From: an uncultured Sterolibacteriaceae bacterium
Lineage (GTDB): Bacteria > Pseudomonadota > Gammaproteobacteria > Burkholderiales > Rhodocyclaceae
Reading direction: 5' to 3'
DNA: 64,000 nucleotides
Assembly: GCA_937888595.1 (NCBI GenBank)
Contig: CALARK010000028.1
Location: forward strand, 9,483-73,482
The notes under the pieces were generated by a model. That model was not told where the DNA came from and did not search any database. It worked only from the letters and a program-made list of their open reading frames with translations. This document shows positions 18,847-26,597 of this stretch, one piece after another. Positions within the stretch are counted from its first letter, which is position 1; the number at the start of each line of letters is the position of its first letter. Position numbers and translations under genes: made by a program.

Positions 18847-19679
18847 AATCCCGCTCCGAATCCACGCCGCTTGACGGCGGCATCGAGTTCGACCAGCGTT
18901 TCGAGCAGGCTTTCCATCTGGCCCAGCGGCCAGGCGTTGGGGCCGTCCGAGAGCGCGGTTTCCGGCGTCGGATGCGTCTCCATGAACAGCCCGGCCACGC
19001 CGACCGCGGTCGCAGCCCGCGCCAGCACCGGCACGAACTCGCGCTGGCCGCCGGAACTCGTGCCCTGCCCGCCCGGCAGCTGCACCGAATGCGTGGCGTC
19101 GAAGACGACCGGGCACTGCGTCTCGCGCATGATCGCCAGCGAACGCATGTCGGAAACGAGATTGTTGTAGCCAAAGCTGGCGCCGCGCTCGCAGACCATG
19201 ATGGTGTCCGCTCCGCCGTTGGCTTCCTTCGCCTTGGCGACCACCTGCTTCATGTCGCCCGGGGCGAGGAACTGGCCCTTCTTGATGTTGACGGGCTTGC
19301 CGCTCGCGGCGACGGCCTGGATGAAATCGGTCTGCCGGCACAGGAAGGCCGGCGTCTGCAGCACGTCGACGACGGCTGCCACCGGCGTAATCTCGGCCTC
19401 GGTATGCACGTCGGTCAGGACGGGGATGCCGATCTCGCGGCGCACGCGGGCCAGCCATTCGAGCCCGGTGTCCATGCCGGGACCGCGCGGCGACCTGCCC
19501 GAGCTGCGGTTGGCCTTGTCGTAGGAGGCCTTGAAGATGTACGGAATGCCGAGCTTGCCGGTGATTTCCTTCATGCGGCCGGCGACGTCGAGGCAAAGCT
19601 GCTCGGACTCGGCGGTGCAGGGGCCGGCGATCAGGAAGAACGGGCGATCGAGGCCGGCCTTAAAGCCGCATAGGTTCAT
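18843..19679 (-). CDS. kdsA: 3-deoxy-8-phosphooctulonate synthase
   Basis: KdsA condenses arabinose 5-phosphate with phosphoenolpyruvate to make KDO 8-phosphate for the lipopolysaccharide inner core. The 278-residue product shows FLIAGPCTAESEQLCLDVAG, IFKASYDKANRSSGRSPRGP, PVLTDVHTE, LQTPAFLCRQTDFIQAVA, KGQFLAPGDMKQVV, CERGASFGYNNLVSDMRSLA and DATHSVQLPGG. The residue before the first KAN motif and the absence of a metal-ligand Cys near the N-terminus were not resolved by eye. It lies between pyrG and eno, a conserved order. Confidence 0.97.
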   Translation of the reverse strand: MNLCGFKAGLDRPFFLIAGPCTAESEQLCLDVAGRMKEITGKLGIPYIFKASYDKANRSSGRSPRGPGMDTGLEWLARVRREIGIPVLTDVHTEAEITPVAAVVDVLQTPAFLCRQTDFIQAVAASGKPVNIKKGQFLAPGDMKQVVAKAKEANGGADTIMVCERGASFGYNNLVSDMRSLAIMRETQCPVVFDATHSVQLPGGQGTSSGGQREFVPVLARAATAVGVAGLFMETHPTPETALSDGPNAWPLGQMESLLETLVELDAAVKRRGFGAGL

Positions 19680-19713
19680 GATGTGGCTTTCCTTATTTGG
19701 CCGCAGAGTTTCA

Positions 19714-21357
19714 TCACTGCCTGCCTTGCCGCGCCTGCCGTCCCGCCAGCGCCGACTTTACGAATGCAATGAAGAGCGGATGGCCGGTGCGCGGGTTCGA
19801 GGTGAATTCGGGGTGGAACTGCACGCCGACGAACCACGGATGGGTTTCCTGCGGCAGCTCCATGATCTCGGGCAGGTTCTCGGTCGGCGTGCGCGCGGCG
19901 ATCACGAGCCCGGCGGCCTCCAGTTTCGGCACGTAGGCGTTGTTGACCTCGTAGCGGTGGCGATGGCGCTCGTTGACTTCCTTGCCGTAGATGCTGGCCG
20001 CCAGCGTGCCCGGCTTGACGGGGCACTTCTGGGCGCCGAGGCGCATCGTGCCGCCGAGGTCGGAGGCGGCATCGCGCTTCTCGACGCGGCCTTCGCGGTC
20101 GGCCCATTCAGTGATCAGGGCGACGACGGGATGCGGCGTGTCCGGATCGAACTCGGTGCTGTTGGCACCCTCCAGCCCCGCGACGTGACGGGCGAACTCG
20201 ATGGTGGCGAGCTGCATGCCCAGGCAAATACCCAGGTACGGCACCTTGTGCTCGCGCGCGTAGCGGATCGCGATGATCTTGCCTTCCGTGCCGCGCTTGC
20301 CGAAGCCGCCGGGAACGAGCACGGCATCCATCGTCTTGAGCGAGGCCGGACCGTGCTTCTCGATCTCCTCGGAGTCGAGGTAATGGATCTTCACCTTGCT
20401 GCGCGTGTGGATGCCGGCATGCACCAGCGCCTCGGTCAGCGACTTGTAGGACTCGGTCAGGTCGACATACTTGCCGACGAAGGCGACATTGACCTCGTGC
20501 TCCGGATGCTCGAGCGCATCGACGAGCTTCTTCCAGACAGCGAGGTTCGCCGACTTGGCGAGGATGTCGAGCTTGTGGCAAACGATGCCGTCGAGCATCT
20601 GGTCGTGCAGCATGCCGGGGATCTTGTAGATCGAGTCGGCGTCGAGCGCGGCGATCACCGCCTCGGGCTGGACGTTGGTGAACAGCGCGATCTTGCGCCG
20701 CTCCTCGTCGGGAATCGGCCGGTCGGCGCGGCACAGCAGGATGTCGGGCTGGATGCCGATCTCGCGCAGTTCCTTCACCGAGTGCTGGGTCGGCTTGGTC
20801 TTGAGCTCGCCAGCGGTCGGGATATAGGGCAGCAGCGTCAGGTGGATGAAGCAGGCGTTGTTCTTGCCCTCCTCAATGCCCATCTGGCGGATGGCTTCGA
20901 GGAAGGGCAGCGACTCGATGTCGCCCACCGTGCCACCAACCTCGACGATCGCCACGTCGGCGCCCTCGGCGCCGCGTTTGACGTAGCGCTTGATCTCGTC
21001 GGTGATGTGGGGGATGACCTGCACGGTCTTGCCGAGATACTCGCCGCGCCGTTCCTTCTTGATCACCGATTCGTAGATCTGGCCGGTGGTGAAGTTGTTG
21101 CGCTTGCCCATCTTGGCGCTGGTGAAGCGCTCGTAATGGCCCAGGTCTAGGTCGGTCTCGGCGCCGTCCTCGGTGACGAAGACTTCGCCGTGCTGGAACG
21201 GCGACATCGTGCCGGGATCGACGTTGATGTAGGGATCGAGCTTGAGGTGGGTTACCGTGATGCCGCGGGATTCGAGGATGGCGCCCAGCGACGCGGCGGC
21301 GATGCCCTTGCCCAGACTGGACACGACACCACCCGTTACGAAGACATATTTGGTCAT
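19714..21357 (-). CDS. pyrG: CTP synthase
   Basis: CTP synthase aminates UTP using glutamine. The 547-residue chain has the synthase domain (TKYVFVTGGVVSSLGKGIAAAS, then EVGGTVGDIESLPFLEAIRQ) and a class I glutaminase domain with the catalytic Cys in YLGICLGMQLATIEFAR and His/Glu in GVQFHPEFTSNP. The usual C-terminal end after FIAFVK is replaced by SALAGRQARQGRQ, where KSALAGR comes from a copy of the dispersed repeat. That tail is normally short and variable, so the change is likely tolerated. Confidence 0.98.
   Translation of the reverse strand: MTKYVFVTGGVVSSLGKGIAAASLGAILESRGITVTHLKLDPYINVDPGTMSPFQHGEVFVTEDGAETDLDLGHYERFTSAKMGKRNNFTTGQIYESVIKKERRGEYLGKTVQVIPHITDEIKRYVKRGAEGADVAIVEVGGTVGDIESLPFLEAIRQMGIEEGKNNACFIHLTLLPYIPTAGELKTKPTQHSVKELREIGIQPDILLCRADRPIPDEERRKIALFTNVQPEAVIAALDADSIYKIPGMLHDQMLDGIVCHKLDILAKSANLAVWKKLVDALEHPEHEVNVAFVGKYVDLTESYKSLTEALVHAGIHTRSKVKIHYLDSEEIEKHGPASLKTMDAVLVPGGFGKRGTEGKIIAIRYAREHKVPYLGICLGMQLATIEFARHVAGLEGANSTEFDPDTPHPVVALITEWADREGRVEKRDAASDLGGTMRLGAQKCPVKPGTLAASIYGKEVNERHRHRYEVNNAYVPKLEAAGLVIAARTPTENLPEIMELPQETHPWFVGVQFHPEFTSNPRTGHPLFIAFVKSALAGRQARQGRQ
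19737..19759 (-). repeat. dispersed repeat, copy at the 3' end of pyrG
   Basis: One mismatch to consensus, forward on the minus strand. It encodes KSALAGR near residues 533-540, eight codons before the stop. Confidence 0.9.
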
Positions 21358-21420
21358 GGCAGAAGCCGTAGCGGGAAAGCCGAATGATACCGAAAAGCAC
21401 GGCGTTCAGTGCAGGCTAGT

Positions 21421-21434
21421 GCCCGCATGCGGGC
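21421..21434. repeat. palindrome GCCCGCATGCGGGC in the pyrG-pgsA gap
   Basis: A perfect 14-base palindrome lies in the 120-base gap before pyrG, with partial symmetry continuing outside it (TAG/CTA). On the minus strand a TATCAT sequence, a possible -10 for pyrG, lies at 21384-21389. Function is unknown. Confidence 0.4.
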
Positions 21435-21477
21435 GCTATGCCGGAGGTGATGCCGGAGTAAAAGCGAGCACGGGCGA

Positions 21478-22041
21478 CTAAAAACCCTTGCTGCGTATTT
21501 CAGGCCACGCCTTGCCCAGGTAATAGCCCATCGACCAGACCGTCAGCACGGCGGCGAGCCACAACAGCCAGGTGCCCGCCTGTGCCACCGGCAGGCCGAA
21601 CAGCGGGTCATGGTAGAGCAGCAGCGGGATGGCCGCCATCTGGGCGGTCGTCTTGAGCTTGCCGACGAAGGACACGGCGACGCTCTTCGCCGCGCCGATC
21701 CGGGCCATCCACTCGCGCAGCGCCGAAATCGCGATCTCGCGGCCGAGGATGATGAAGGCGACCACGGCATTGGCCCGATCGAACTCGACCAGCACGACCA
21801 GCGCCGCCGCGACCATCAGCTTGTCGGCCACCGGGTCGAGGAAGGCGCCAAACGCCGAGGTCTGGCCCAGCTTGCGGGCCAGCCAGCCGTCGAACCAGTC
21901 GGTAATCGCTGCGACGACGAAGGCGACGGTGGCGATCAGGTTCTGCTCGTACGGCGGCAGCGGCATGTAATAGACGCCGATAACGAGCGGAATCAGCACG
22001 ATGCGCGCCCAGGTCAGCAGGTTGGGAATATTTAGAGGCAT
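21478..22041 (-). CDS. pgsA: CDP-diacylglycerol--glycerol-3-phosphate 3-phosphatidyltransferase
   Basis: PgsA makes phosphatidylglycerophosphate, the committed step to phosphatidylglycerol and cardiolipin. The 187-residue membrane protein carries the CDP-alcohol phosphotransferase motif DWFDGWLARKLGQTSAFGAF followed by LDPVADK, with all Asp residues in place. It opens with NIPNLLTWARIVLIPLVIG, also typical. Four or five membrane helices are visible. It starts eight bases after uvrC, the usual uvrC-pgsA pair. Confidence 0.95.
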   Translation of the reverse strand: MPLNIPNLLTWARIVLIPLVIGVYYMPLPPYEQNLIATVAFVVAAITDWFDGWLARKLGQTSAFGAFLDPVADKLMVAAALVVLVEFDRANAVVAFIILGREIAISALREWMARIGAAKSVAVSFVGKLKTTAQMAAIPLLLYHDPLFGLPVAQAGTWLLWLAAVLTVWSMGYYLGKAWPEIRSKGF

Positions 22042-22049
22042 TCAGCTCA

Positions 22050-23885
22050 TTATCCGTGGAGCTGTTTGTGGATCGTTTCCGCCAGCGTCCGGCTGATGCC
22101 CCTGACCCGGCACAGATCCTCGACGGTCGCCGCCTTCACGCCATCCAGCCCGCCGAAATGCGCCAGCAGGCTGCGCCGCCGCGTCGAGCCGATGCCGGCG
22201 ACATCCTCCAGCGCCGACTTGCCGCGCGCCTTCGCCCGCCGCGCCCGATGGCCGACGATGGCGAAGCGGTGCGCCTCGTCGCGGATTTCCTGGATCAGGT
22301 GGAAGCCGGCGTTGTCCATGGCCAATTCTAGCGGCTCGGGCCTGCCGTGAACGAACAAGGTCTCCAGTCCCGGCTTGCGCTCCTCGCCCTTCGCCACGCC
22401 GATGCTCGCCAGGTCGCCCAATCCCAGCTCGGCGAAGACCTCTCGCGCCACGCCATGCTGGCCCTTGCCGCCGTCGATCAACACCAGGTCGGGACGTGCC
22501 GTCTCCGTGTTGACGCGGTCCGGCTGCGCCGTCCCGCCGGCACCGACTTTTTCGACCGTCGCCAGCTTTTCATAGCGCCGCGTCAGCGCCTGCCGCATTG
22601 CCGCGTAGTCGTCGCCGGGCGTGATGCCCTCGATGTTGAAGCGCCGGTAATCGCCCTTCTTCATCGCGCCATCGACGCAGACCACGCAGGAAGCCACGGT
22701 GCCCTCGCCCATCGTGTGGCTGATGTCGAAGCACTCGATGCGGCGCGGCGGTTCCGGCAGGTCGAGCGCCACGCGCAAGGCCTCCAGCCGGCCGCCTGCC
22801 CGTGCCTGCGACTGGTGTCGCGCGGTTAGCGCCAGCCGCGCATTGTTCGCCGCCATCTCCAGCCAGGCGCGCTCCATCTCGTTCTTTGCCGGCCCGGCGT
22901 GCAGACTGGCGGGCACCTCTTCCAATGGCCAGGGGTCGAGAATCAAGCGTGGAGGTGCATCATGCTCGGCATAGTGCTGCTCCAGGAATGCACTCAAGCC
23001 CTCCGCCGCGCTGGCTTCCAGCCCCGCTTGGGGAAAGTGCGCCCGATCGCCGAGATGCAGGCCGCCGCGCACCATCGCGAGATTGACGCACAGCTCGCCG
23101 CGCTCCACGACCGCGACGACGATATCGGCATCGGCGTCGCGCGTCGAGCTGACGTACTGCCGATGCAACACCGCCTGCAAGGCGCGGATCTGGTCGCGCA
23201 GCGCCGCCGCCTGCTCGAAGCGCAAGGCGGCCGACTCCGCCTCCATCTGCGCGGTCAGCCGCTCCATCACCTCGCCATGCCGGCCCTTGAGGAACAGCTC
23301 GGCCAGCCGCACGTCCTCCCCGTATTCCTCCTTGGACACGAGTCCGACGCAGGGCGCCTTGCAGCGCTGGATCTGGTGCAACAGGCAGGGGCGCGAGCGA
23401 TGGGCGAACACCGCCTCCTCGCAGGTGCGCAGCAGGAAGGTCTTCTGGATCAGCTGGATCGACTCGCGCACCGCCAGCCCGCTCGGGAAGGGACCGAAGT
23501 AACGCGATTTCTTCTCGAACGTGCCGCGATGGTAGAACAGCTGCGGGAACTCCCCACCGGACAGGCCGATGTAGGCATAGGACTTGTCGTCGCGGAAGAG
23601 GATGTTGTACTTCGGCTTGAGCTTCTTGATCAGCGTGTTTTCGAGGATCAGCGCCTCGGCCTCGGAACGCGTCGCCGTCGTTTCCATGCCCGCCACCTGC
23701 TGCAGCATCAGCGCGATGCGCGGGCTGTGACCGGTCTTCTGGAAGTAGGACGACACCCGTTTCTTGAGGTTCTTCGCCTTGCCGACGTAGAGCACCGCGC
23801 CGTCCGTCGCCAGCATGCGATAGACGCCCGGTGCCTCGGTGAGCGTGGCGAGGAAGGCTCTGGAATCAAAAGTCGGCGATGGCAT
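22050..23885 (-). CDS. uvrC: UvrABC excinuclease subunit C
   Basis: UvrC makes both incisions in nucleotide excision repair. From the ATG at 23885 it is 611 residues. The GIY-YIG domain (EAPGVYRMLATDGAVLYVGK, KNLKKRVSSYF) gives the 3' cut. A UVR motif follows (AESAALRFEQAAALRDQI), then the RNase H-like domain (DLVLIDGGKGQHGVA) for the 5' cut, and C-terminal helix-hairpin-helix repeats. Between RRYEKL and PDLVLIDGG, E. coli has only a short linker. Here an extra segment contains EKVGAGGTAQPD, encoded by a copy of the dispersed repeat (about residues 446-453). Confidence 0.97.
   Translation of the reverse strand: MPSPTFDSRAFLATLTEAPGVYRMLATDGAVLYVGKAKNLKKRVSSYFQKTGHSPRIALMLQQVAGMETTATRSEAEALILENTLIKKLKPKYNILFRDDKSYAYIGLSGGEFPQLFYHRGTFEKKSRYFGPFPSGLAVRESIQLIQKTFLLRTCEEAVFAHRSRPCLLHQIQRCKAPCVGLVSKEEYGEDVRLAELFLKGRHGEVMERLTAQMEAESAALRFEQAAALRDQIRALQAVLHRQYVSSTRDADADIVVAVVERGELCVNLAMVRGGLHLGDRAHFPQAGLEASAAEGLSAFLEQHYAEHDAPPRLILDPWPLEEVPASLHAGPAKNEMERAWLEMAANNARLALTARHQSQARAGGRLEALRVALDLPEPPRRIECFDISHTMGEGTVASCVVCVDGAMKKGDYRRFNIEGITPGDDYAAMRQALTRRYEKLATVEKVGAGGTAQPDRVNTETARPDLVLIDGGKGQHGVAREVFAELGLGDLASIGVAKGEERKPGLETLFVHGRPEPLELAMDNAGFHLIQEIRDEAHRFAIVGHRARRAKARGKSALEDVAGIGSTRRRSLLAHFGGLDGVKAATVEDLCRVRGISRTLAETIHKQLHG
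22528..22550 (-). repeat. dispersed repeat, copy in uvrC
   Basis: One mismatch to consensus, forward on the minus strand; read KVGAGGTA in a linker just before the RNase H-like domain. Compared from memory with E. coli UvrC, about 17 residues appear to have been added. Confidence 0.9.
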
Positions 23886-23905
23886 GACGGCGTAGGATAC
23901 CGTCC

Positions 23906-24940
23906 ATGCAAGGCATTTCATGCGACATCTTCTGCGCCGTCATCGACAACCTCGGCGATGCCGGCGTGTGCTGGCGGCTGGCACGGCAGCTGGCGACGGA
24001 GTTCGGCTGGCGCGTGCGGCTGTGGATCGACGATCCGGCGACGCTCGATGCGCTGGCGCCGGGGCAGGCGGTCGTGGAGGTGCACAAGTGGGTCGGCAAC
24101 TTTGCAGCGGTCGCGCCTGCCGATGTCGTGATCGAAGCCTTCGCCTGCACACTGCCGCCGGTGTATGTCGCGGCGATGCGCGCACGCAGCCGCCCGCCGG
24201 TATGGCTCAATCTCGAATACCTCTCGGCCGAGGACTGGGTAGCCGGCTGCCACGGCCTGCCCTCGCCGCAGGCCGGCCTGAACAAGCATTTCTTCTTCCC
24301 CGGCTTCGTGCCAGGAACGGGCGGACTGCTGCGCGAGAAAAACTTCGCCGTCCCGCCGGCGCCGACTTTTTCAACATTCAGCGGACCGCTGGAAATCTCG
24401 CTGTTCTGCTACGACAACCCGCAACTGCCGGCGCTGCTGGCCGCCTGGCGCGACGGCGACCGCCCCATCCGGTGCCAGGTGTGCGACGGACTGCCGCGCC
24501 GGCAGGTGGAAGACTGGCTGGGTGCGCAGCTCCCGACGGTCCGTGGCCAGTTGAGCCTGGCCGCCGTGCCCTTCCTGCCGCAGACCGGCTACGACGCCCT
24601 GCTGGCCCGCTGCCACCTGAATTTCGTGCGCGGCGAGGACTCCTTCGTACGCGCCCAGTGGGCCGAACGGCCCTTCGTCTGGCAGGCCTATCCGCAGCTG
24701 GAGGACGCACATCTGGCGAAGCTGGAGGCCTTCCTGAACCTCTACACGGAGGATGCAGCGACCATGGCCTTCTTCCGTGCCTGGAACGGCGCCGGCCCGG
24801 TCGACTGGACGGCTCATTGGTCCTCGTTTGCCGCCCTTCTGCCAACGCTGGCGGTCCATGCACACGACTGGATGAGACGGATCTCAGCCCACGGCGACCT
24901 GGCAACGAATCTGGTGAAGTTCTGCACGGCTCGGCTATAA
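23906..24940 (+). CDS. earP: EF-P arginine rhamnosyltransferase EarP
   Basis: EarP transfers rhamnose from dTDP-rhamnose to Arg32 of EF-P, which relieves ribosome stalling at polyproline. The 344-residue GT-B enzyme has the DUF2331 signature CDIFCAVIDNLGDAGVCWRL (Asp 14 and Asp 18 correspond to the catalytic and binding Asp) and the later RGEDSFVRAQWAERPFVWQ with its conserved Glu. The inter-domain linker contains AVPPAPTF (about 148-155), encoded by an exact copy of the dispersed repeat in reverse orientation. It is divergent from uvrC and just before efp. Confidence 0.93.
   Translation: MQGISCDIFCAVIDNLGDAGVCWRLARQLATEFGWRVRLWIDDPATLDALAPGQAVVEVHKWVGNFAAVAPADVVIEAFACTLPPVYVAAMRARSRPPVWLNLEYLSAEDWVAGCHGLPSPQAGLNKHFFFPGFVPGTGGLLREKNFAVPPAPTFSTFSGPLEISLFCYDNPQLPALLAAWRDGDRPIRCQVCDGLPRRQVEDWLGAQLPTVRGQLSLAAVPFLPQTGYDALLARCHLNFVRGEDSFVRAQWAERPFVWQAYPQLEDAHLAKLEAFLNLYTEDAATMAFFRAWNGAGPVDWTAHWSSFAALLPTLAVHAHDWMRRISAHGDLATNLVKFCTARL
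24347..24369 (-). repeat. dispersed repeat, exact copy in earP
   Basis: A perfect match to the consensus, antisense to the gene, so it is read as AVPPAPTF. It lies at the expected junction of the two Rossmann domains of EarP. Confidence 0.95.
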
Positions 24941-24941
24941 T
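24936..24941 (+). promoter_or_regulatory. -10 box TATAAT for efp
   Basis: A consensus TATAAT overlaps the earP stop codon, 36 bases before the efp start, so efp probably has its own strong promoter. The -35 region (around 24912-24918) is poor. Confidence 0.6.
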
Positions 24942-24976
24942 GCGCGGCTTTATTTTTCCCGCCAGGCATTTACGTC

Positions 24977-25537
24977 ATGAAAACCGCTCAGGAACTCCGC
25001 TCCGGCAACGTCATCATGGTTGACGGCGCCCCGCTCGTCGTCACCAAGAACGAATACAACAAGTCCGGCCGCAATGCCGCCGTCGTCAAGTTCAAGTTCA
25101 AGAACCTGCTCACCGGCGCGCCTTCCGAGGCGGTTTACAAGGCGGACGACAAGTTCGAGCAGGTCATTCCCGACCGCAAGGAATGCACTTATTCCTATTT
25201 CGCCGATCCGATGTACGTGTTCATGGATGCCGAGTACAACCAGTACGAAGTCGAGGCCGAGAACATGGAGGATGCCATCCCCTACATCGAGGACGGCATG
25301 CAGGTCGAGGTAGTGTTCTACGAAGGCAAGGCGATTTCGGTCGAGATGCCGAACAGCGTCGTGCGCGAGGTCGAGTACACCGAGCCGGCCGTCAAGGGCG
25401 ACACCTCGGGCAAGGTGCTCAAGCCCGCCAAGATCAAGCCGTCCGGTCTCGAAGTGATGGTGCCGATCTTCGTCGTCACCGGCGACAAGATCGAAATCGA
25501 TACCCGCACCAACGAATACAAGAACCGCGTCAAGTAA
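24977..25537 (+). CDS. efp: elongation factor P
   Basis: EF-P helps the ribosome form peptide bonds at consecutive prolines. The 186-residue product has three beta-barrel domains. The tip of domain I reads YNKSGRNAAVV with Arg at position 32, the residue that EarP rhamnosylates; EpmA-type EF-P would have Lys. The C-terminal motif GDKIEIDTRTNEYKNRVK is standard. It follows earP directly, the usual pairing for this modification route. A strong terminator follows. Confidence 0.98.
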   Translation: MKTAQELRSGNVIMVDGAPLVVTKNEYNKSGRNAAVVKFKFKNLLTGAPSEAVYKADDKFEQVIPDRKECTYSYFADPMYVFMDAEYNQYEVEAENMEDAIPYIEDGMQVEVVFYEGKAISVEMPNSVVREVEYTEPAVKGDTSGKVLKPAKIKPSGLEVMVPIFVVTGDKIEIDTRTNEYKNRVK

Positions 25538-25584
25538 GGATTTCTGTCGGGTGCCGTCGACCCGACGGGTCTTGCCCGGGAAAA

Positions 25585-25616
25585 GCCTGCCGAAACCCCC
25601 TTCGGCAGGCTTTTTT
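25585..25616. terminator. bidirectional terminator between efp and convergent gene
   Basis: Perfect 10-base arms GCCTGCCGAA (25585-25594) and TTCGGCAGGC (25601-25610) are followed by six T and preceded by four A, so it can work for both strands. A second stem, GTCGGGT/ACCCGAC (25546-25552 and 25560-25566), lies just upstream. Confidence 0.9.
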
Positions 25617-25618
25617 AT

Positions 25619-25930
25619 TCACTCCGGCAGCAAGAAAAGCGCAGCCACGCTACCGGCGACGGCCAGGTCGGAAAGCAGCGTTGCCGCAGCCAGGAGCGAG
25701 ACGAGCCCATCGCCGAGCAGGAACGCCCGGCCGCTCCAGAGATATTTCCACAAGCGGAGATGCATCTCCTGATGGCGCGGCAGCAGCGATTCCAGCTGCC
25801 TGCTCGTCGGCTCGCCGATCGCCGCGAAATCCGCCGGATGCCTGCGTTGCAACGCCCGCACCAGCAGGAAGCGAAATAACCAGCTGCCCGCCATCGCGGA
25901 GAACAGCACCAAGACGACGGTCTCTTTCAA
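25619..25930 (-). CDS. small hypothetical membrane protein
   Basis: The 103-residue product has hydrophobic helices at about 4-24 and 70-100, with a basic central part (RALQRRHPADFAAIGEPTSR and EMHLRLWKYLWSG). The layout (helix, ALxxxHP..F..lG motif, then LWKYLWS) resembles uncharacterised small inner membrane proteins and, loosely, UspB. The stop lies three bases from the efp terminator. Its start is 34 bases after the C_GCAxxG_C_C gene, on the same strand. Confidence 0.6.
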   Translation of the reverse strand: MKETVVLVLFSAMAGSWLFRFLLVRALQRRHPADFAAIGEPTSRQLESLLPRHQEMHLRLWKYLWSGRAFLLGDGLVSLLAAATLLSDLAVAGSVAALFLLPE

Positions 25931-25964
25931 CGCCTCGTTCTCGACAACAACCGCCGGCCACCCG

Positions 25965-26450
25965 CTAGGTGGTCATCTCGATTACCCACTGGGTGACCTT
26001 GCCGGTGGCATCGGCGCACTTGTAGCCGCGCGCGTCGGAAAACGCCTTGTACTCGTCGGCCTTCCACATGTCGTAGGTGCGCCCGGTGAACTGCTCCTGA
26101 AGCTGGGTGCAAGTCACCCCGCCGAATTCGGTGCGAAAGCGCTCCACCAGTTCCTTGCACTTCTTGAAATTATTGATGTAGCGCCCCTTGTCGAGTTTGT
26201 CGCGGTCGCGCCCATATTTCGCCGAGAGTGCCACCAGCCCACCGGTGAGCGCCCCGCACGTGCCCTCGGCCATCAGGCCGCCGCCACCCGACAGTCCGTG
26301 AACCGCCTTGATCGTCGCATCATCGATGCCGCCGACCGTTTCCTGTAGCGTCGCCAGCACGCATTGCGGACAGCAGCCATAGTCGTATTCGTACTTGGCG
26401 GCCTTTTCATACACCTGCTCGATGAGCTTCTGCTTTTCCTCGGGGGTCAT
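25965..26450 (-). CDS. C_GCAxxG_C_C family putative redox protein
   Basis: The 161-residue product matches the family of putative redox-active proteins with spaced cysteines: YGCCPQCVLATLQETVGG, then GTCGALTGGLVALSAKYGRD, KKCKELVERF and GVTCTQLQ. The cysteines may bind a metal or cluster; the family is frequent in bacteria with anaerobic or flexible respiration. The helix around the CGALTGG motif is membrane-associated or buried. It is divergent from metY. Confidence 0.8.
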   Translation of the reverse strand: MTPEEKQKLIEQVYEKAAKYEYDYGCCPQCVLATLQETVGGIDDATIKAVHGLSGGGGLMAEGTCGALTGGLVALSAKYGRDRDKLDKGRYINNFKKCKELVERFRTEFGGVTCTQLQEQFTGRTYDMWKADEYKAFSDARGYKCADATGKVTQWVIEMTT

Positions 26451-26523
26451 CGAATGTCTCCGTATTTCAGTGAACGCTGATATTCTGAACCACCACCTGC
26501 CTGAACATTTTGATCCATCTCAA

Positions 26524-26554
26524 AGCCTGCAGACGCGTGCAGGCTGGCTATACT
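26524..26554 (+). promoter_or_regulatory. metY promoter with operator-like palindrome
   Basis: TATACT at 26549-26554 is a good -10, 43 bases before the metY start. The would-be -35/spacer region is filled by an inverted repeat with 8-base arms, AGCCTGCA (26524-26531) and TGCAGGCT (26538-26545), separated by 6 bases. This position suits a repressor or an activator site; the protein is unknown. Confidence 0.5.
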
Positions 26555-26597
26555 CGCGGCACAAGAAAAATATCCAACATTCTGCCGGAGGTCATCC

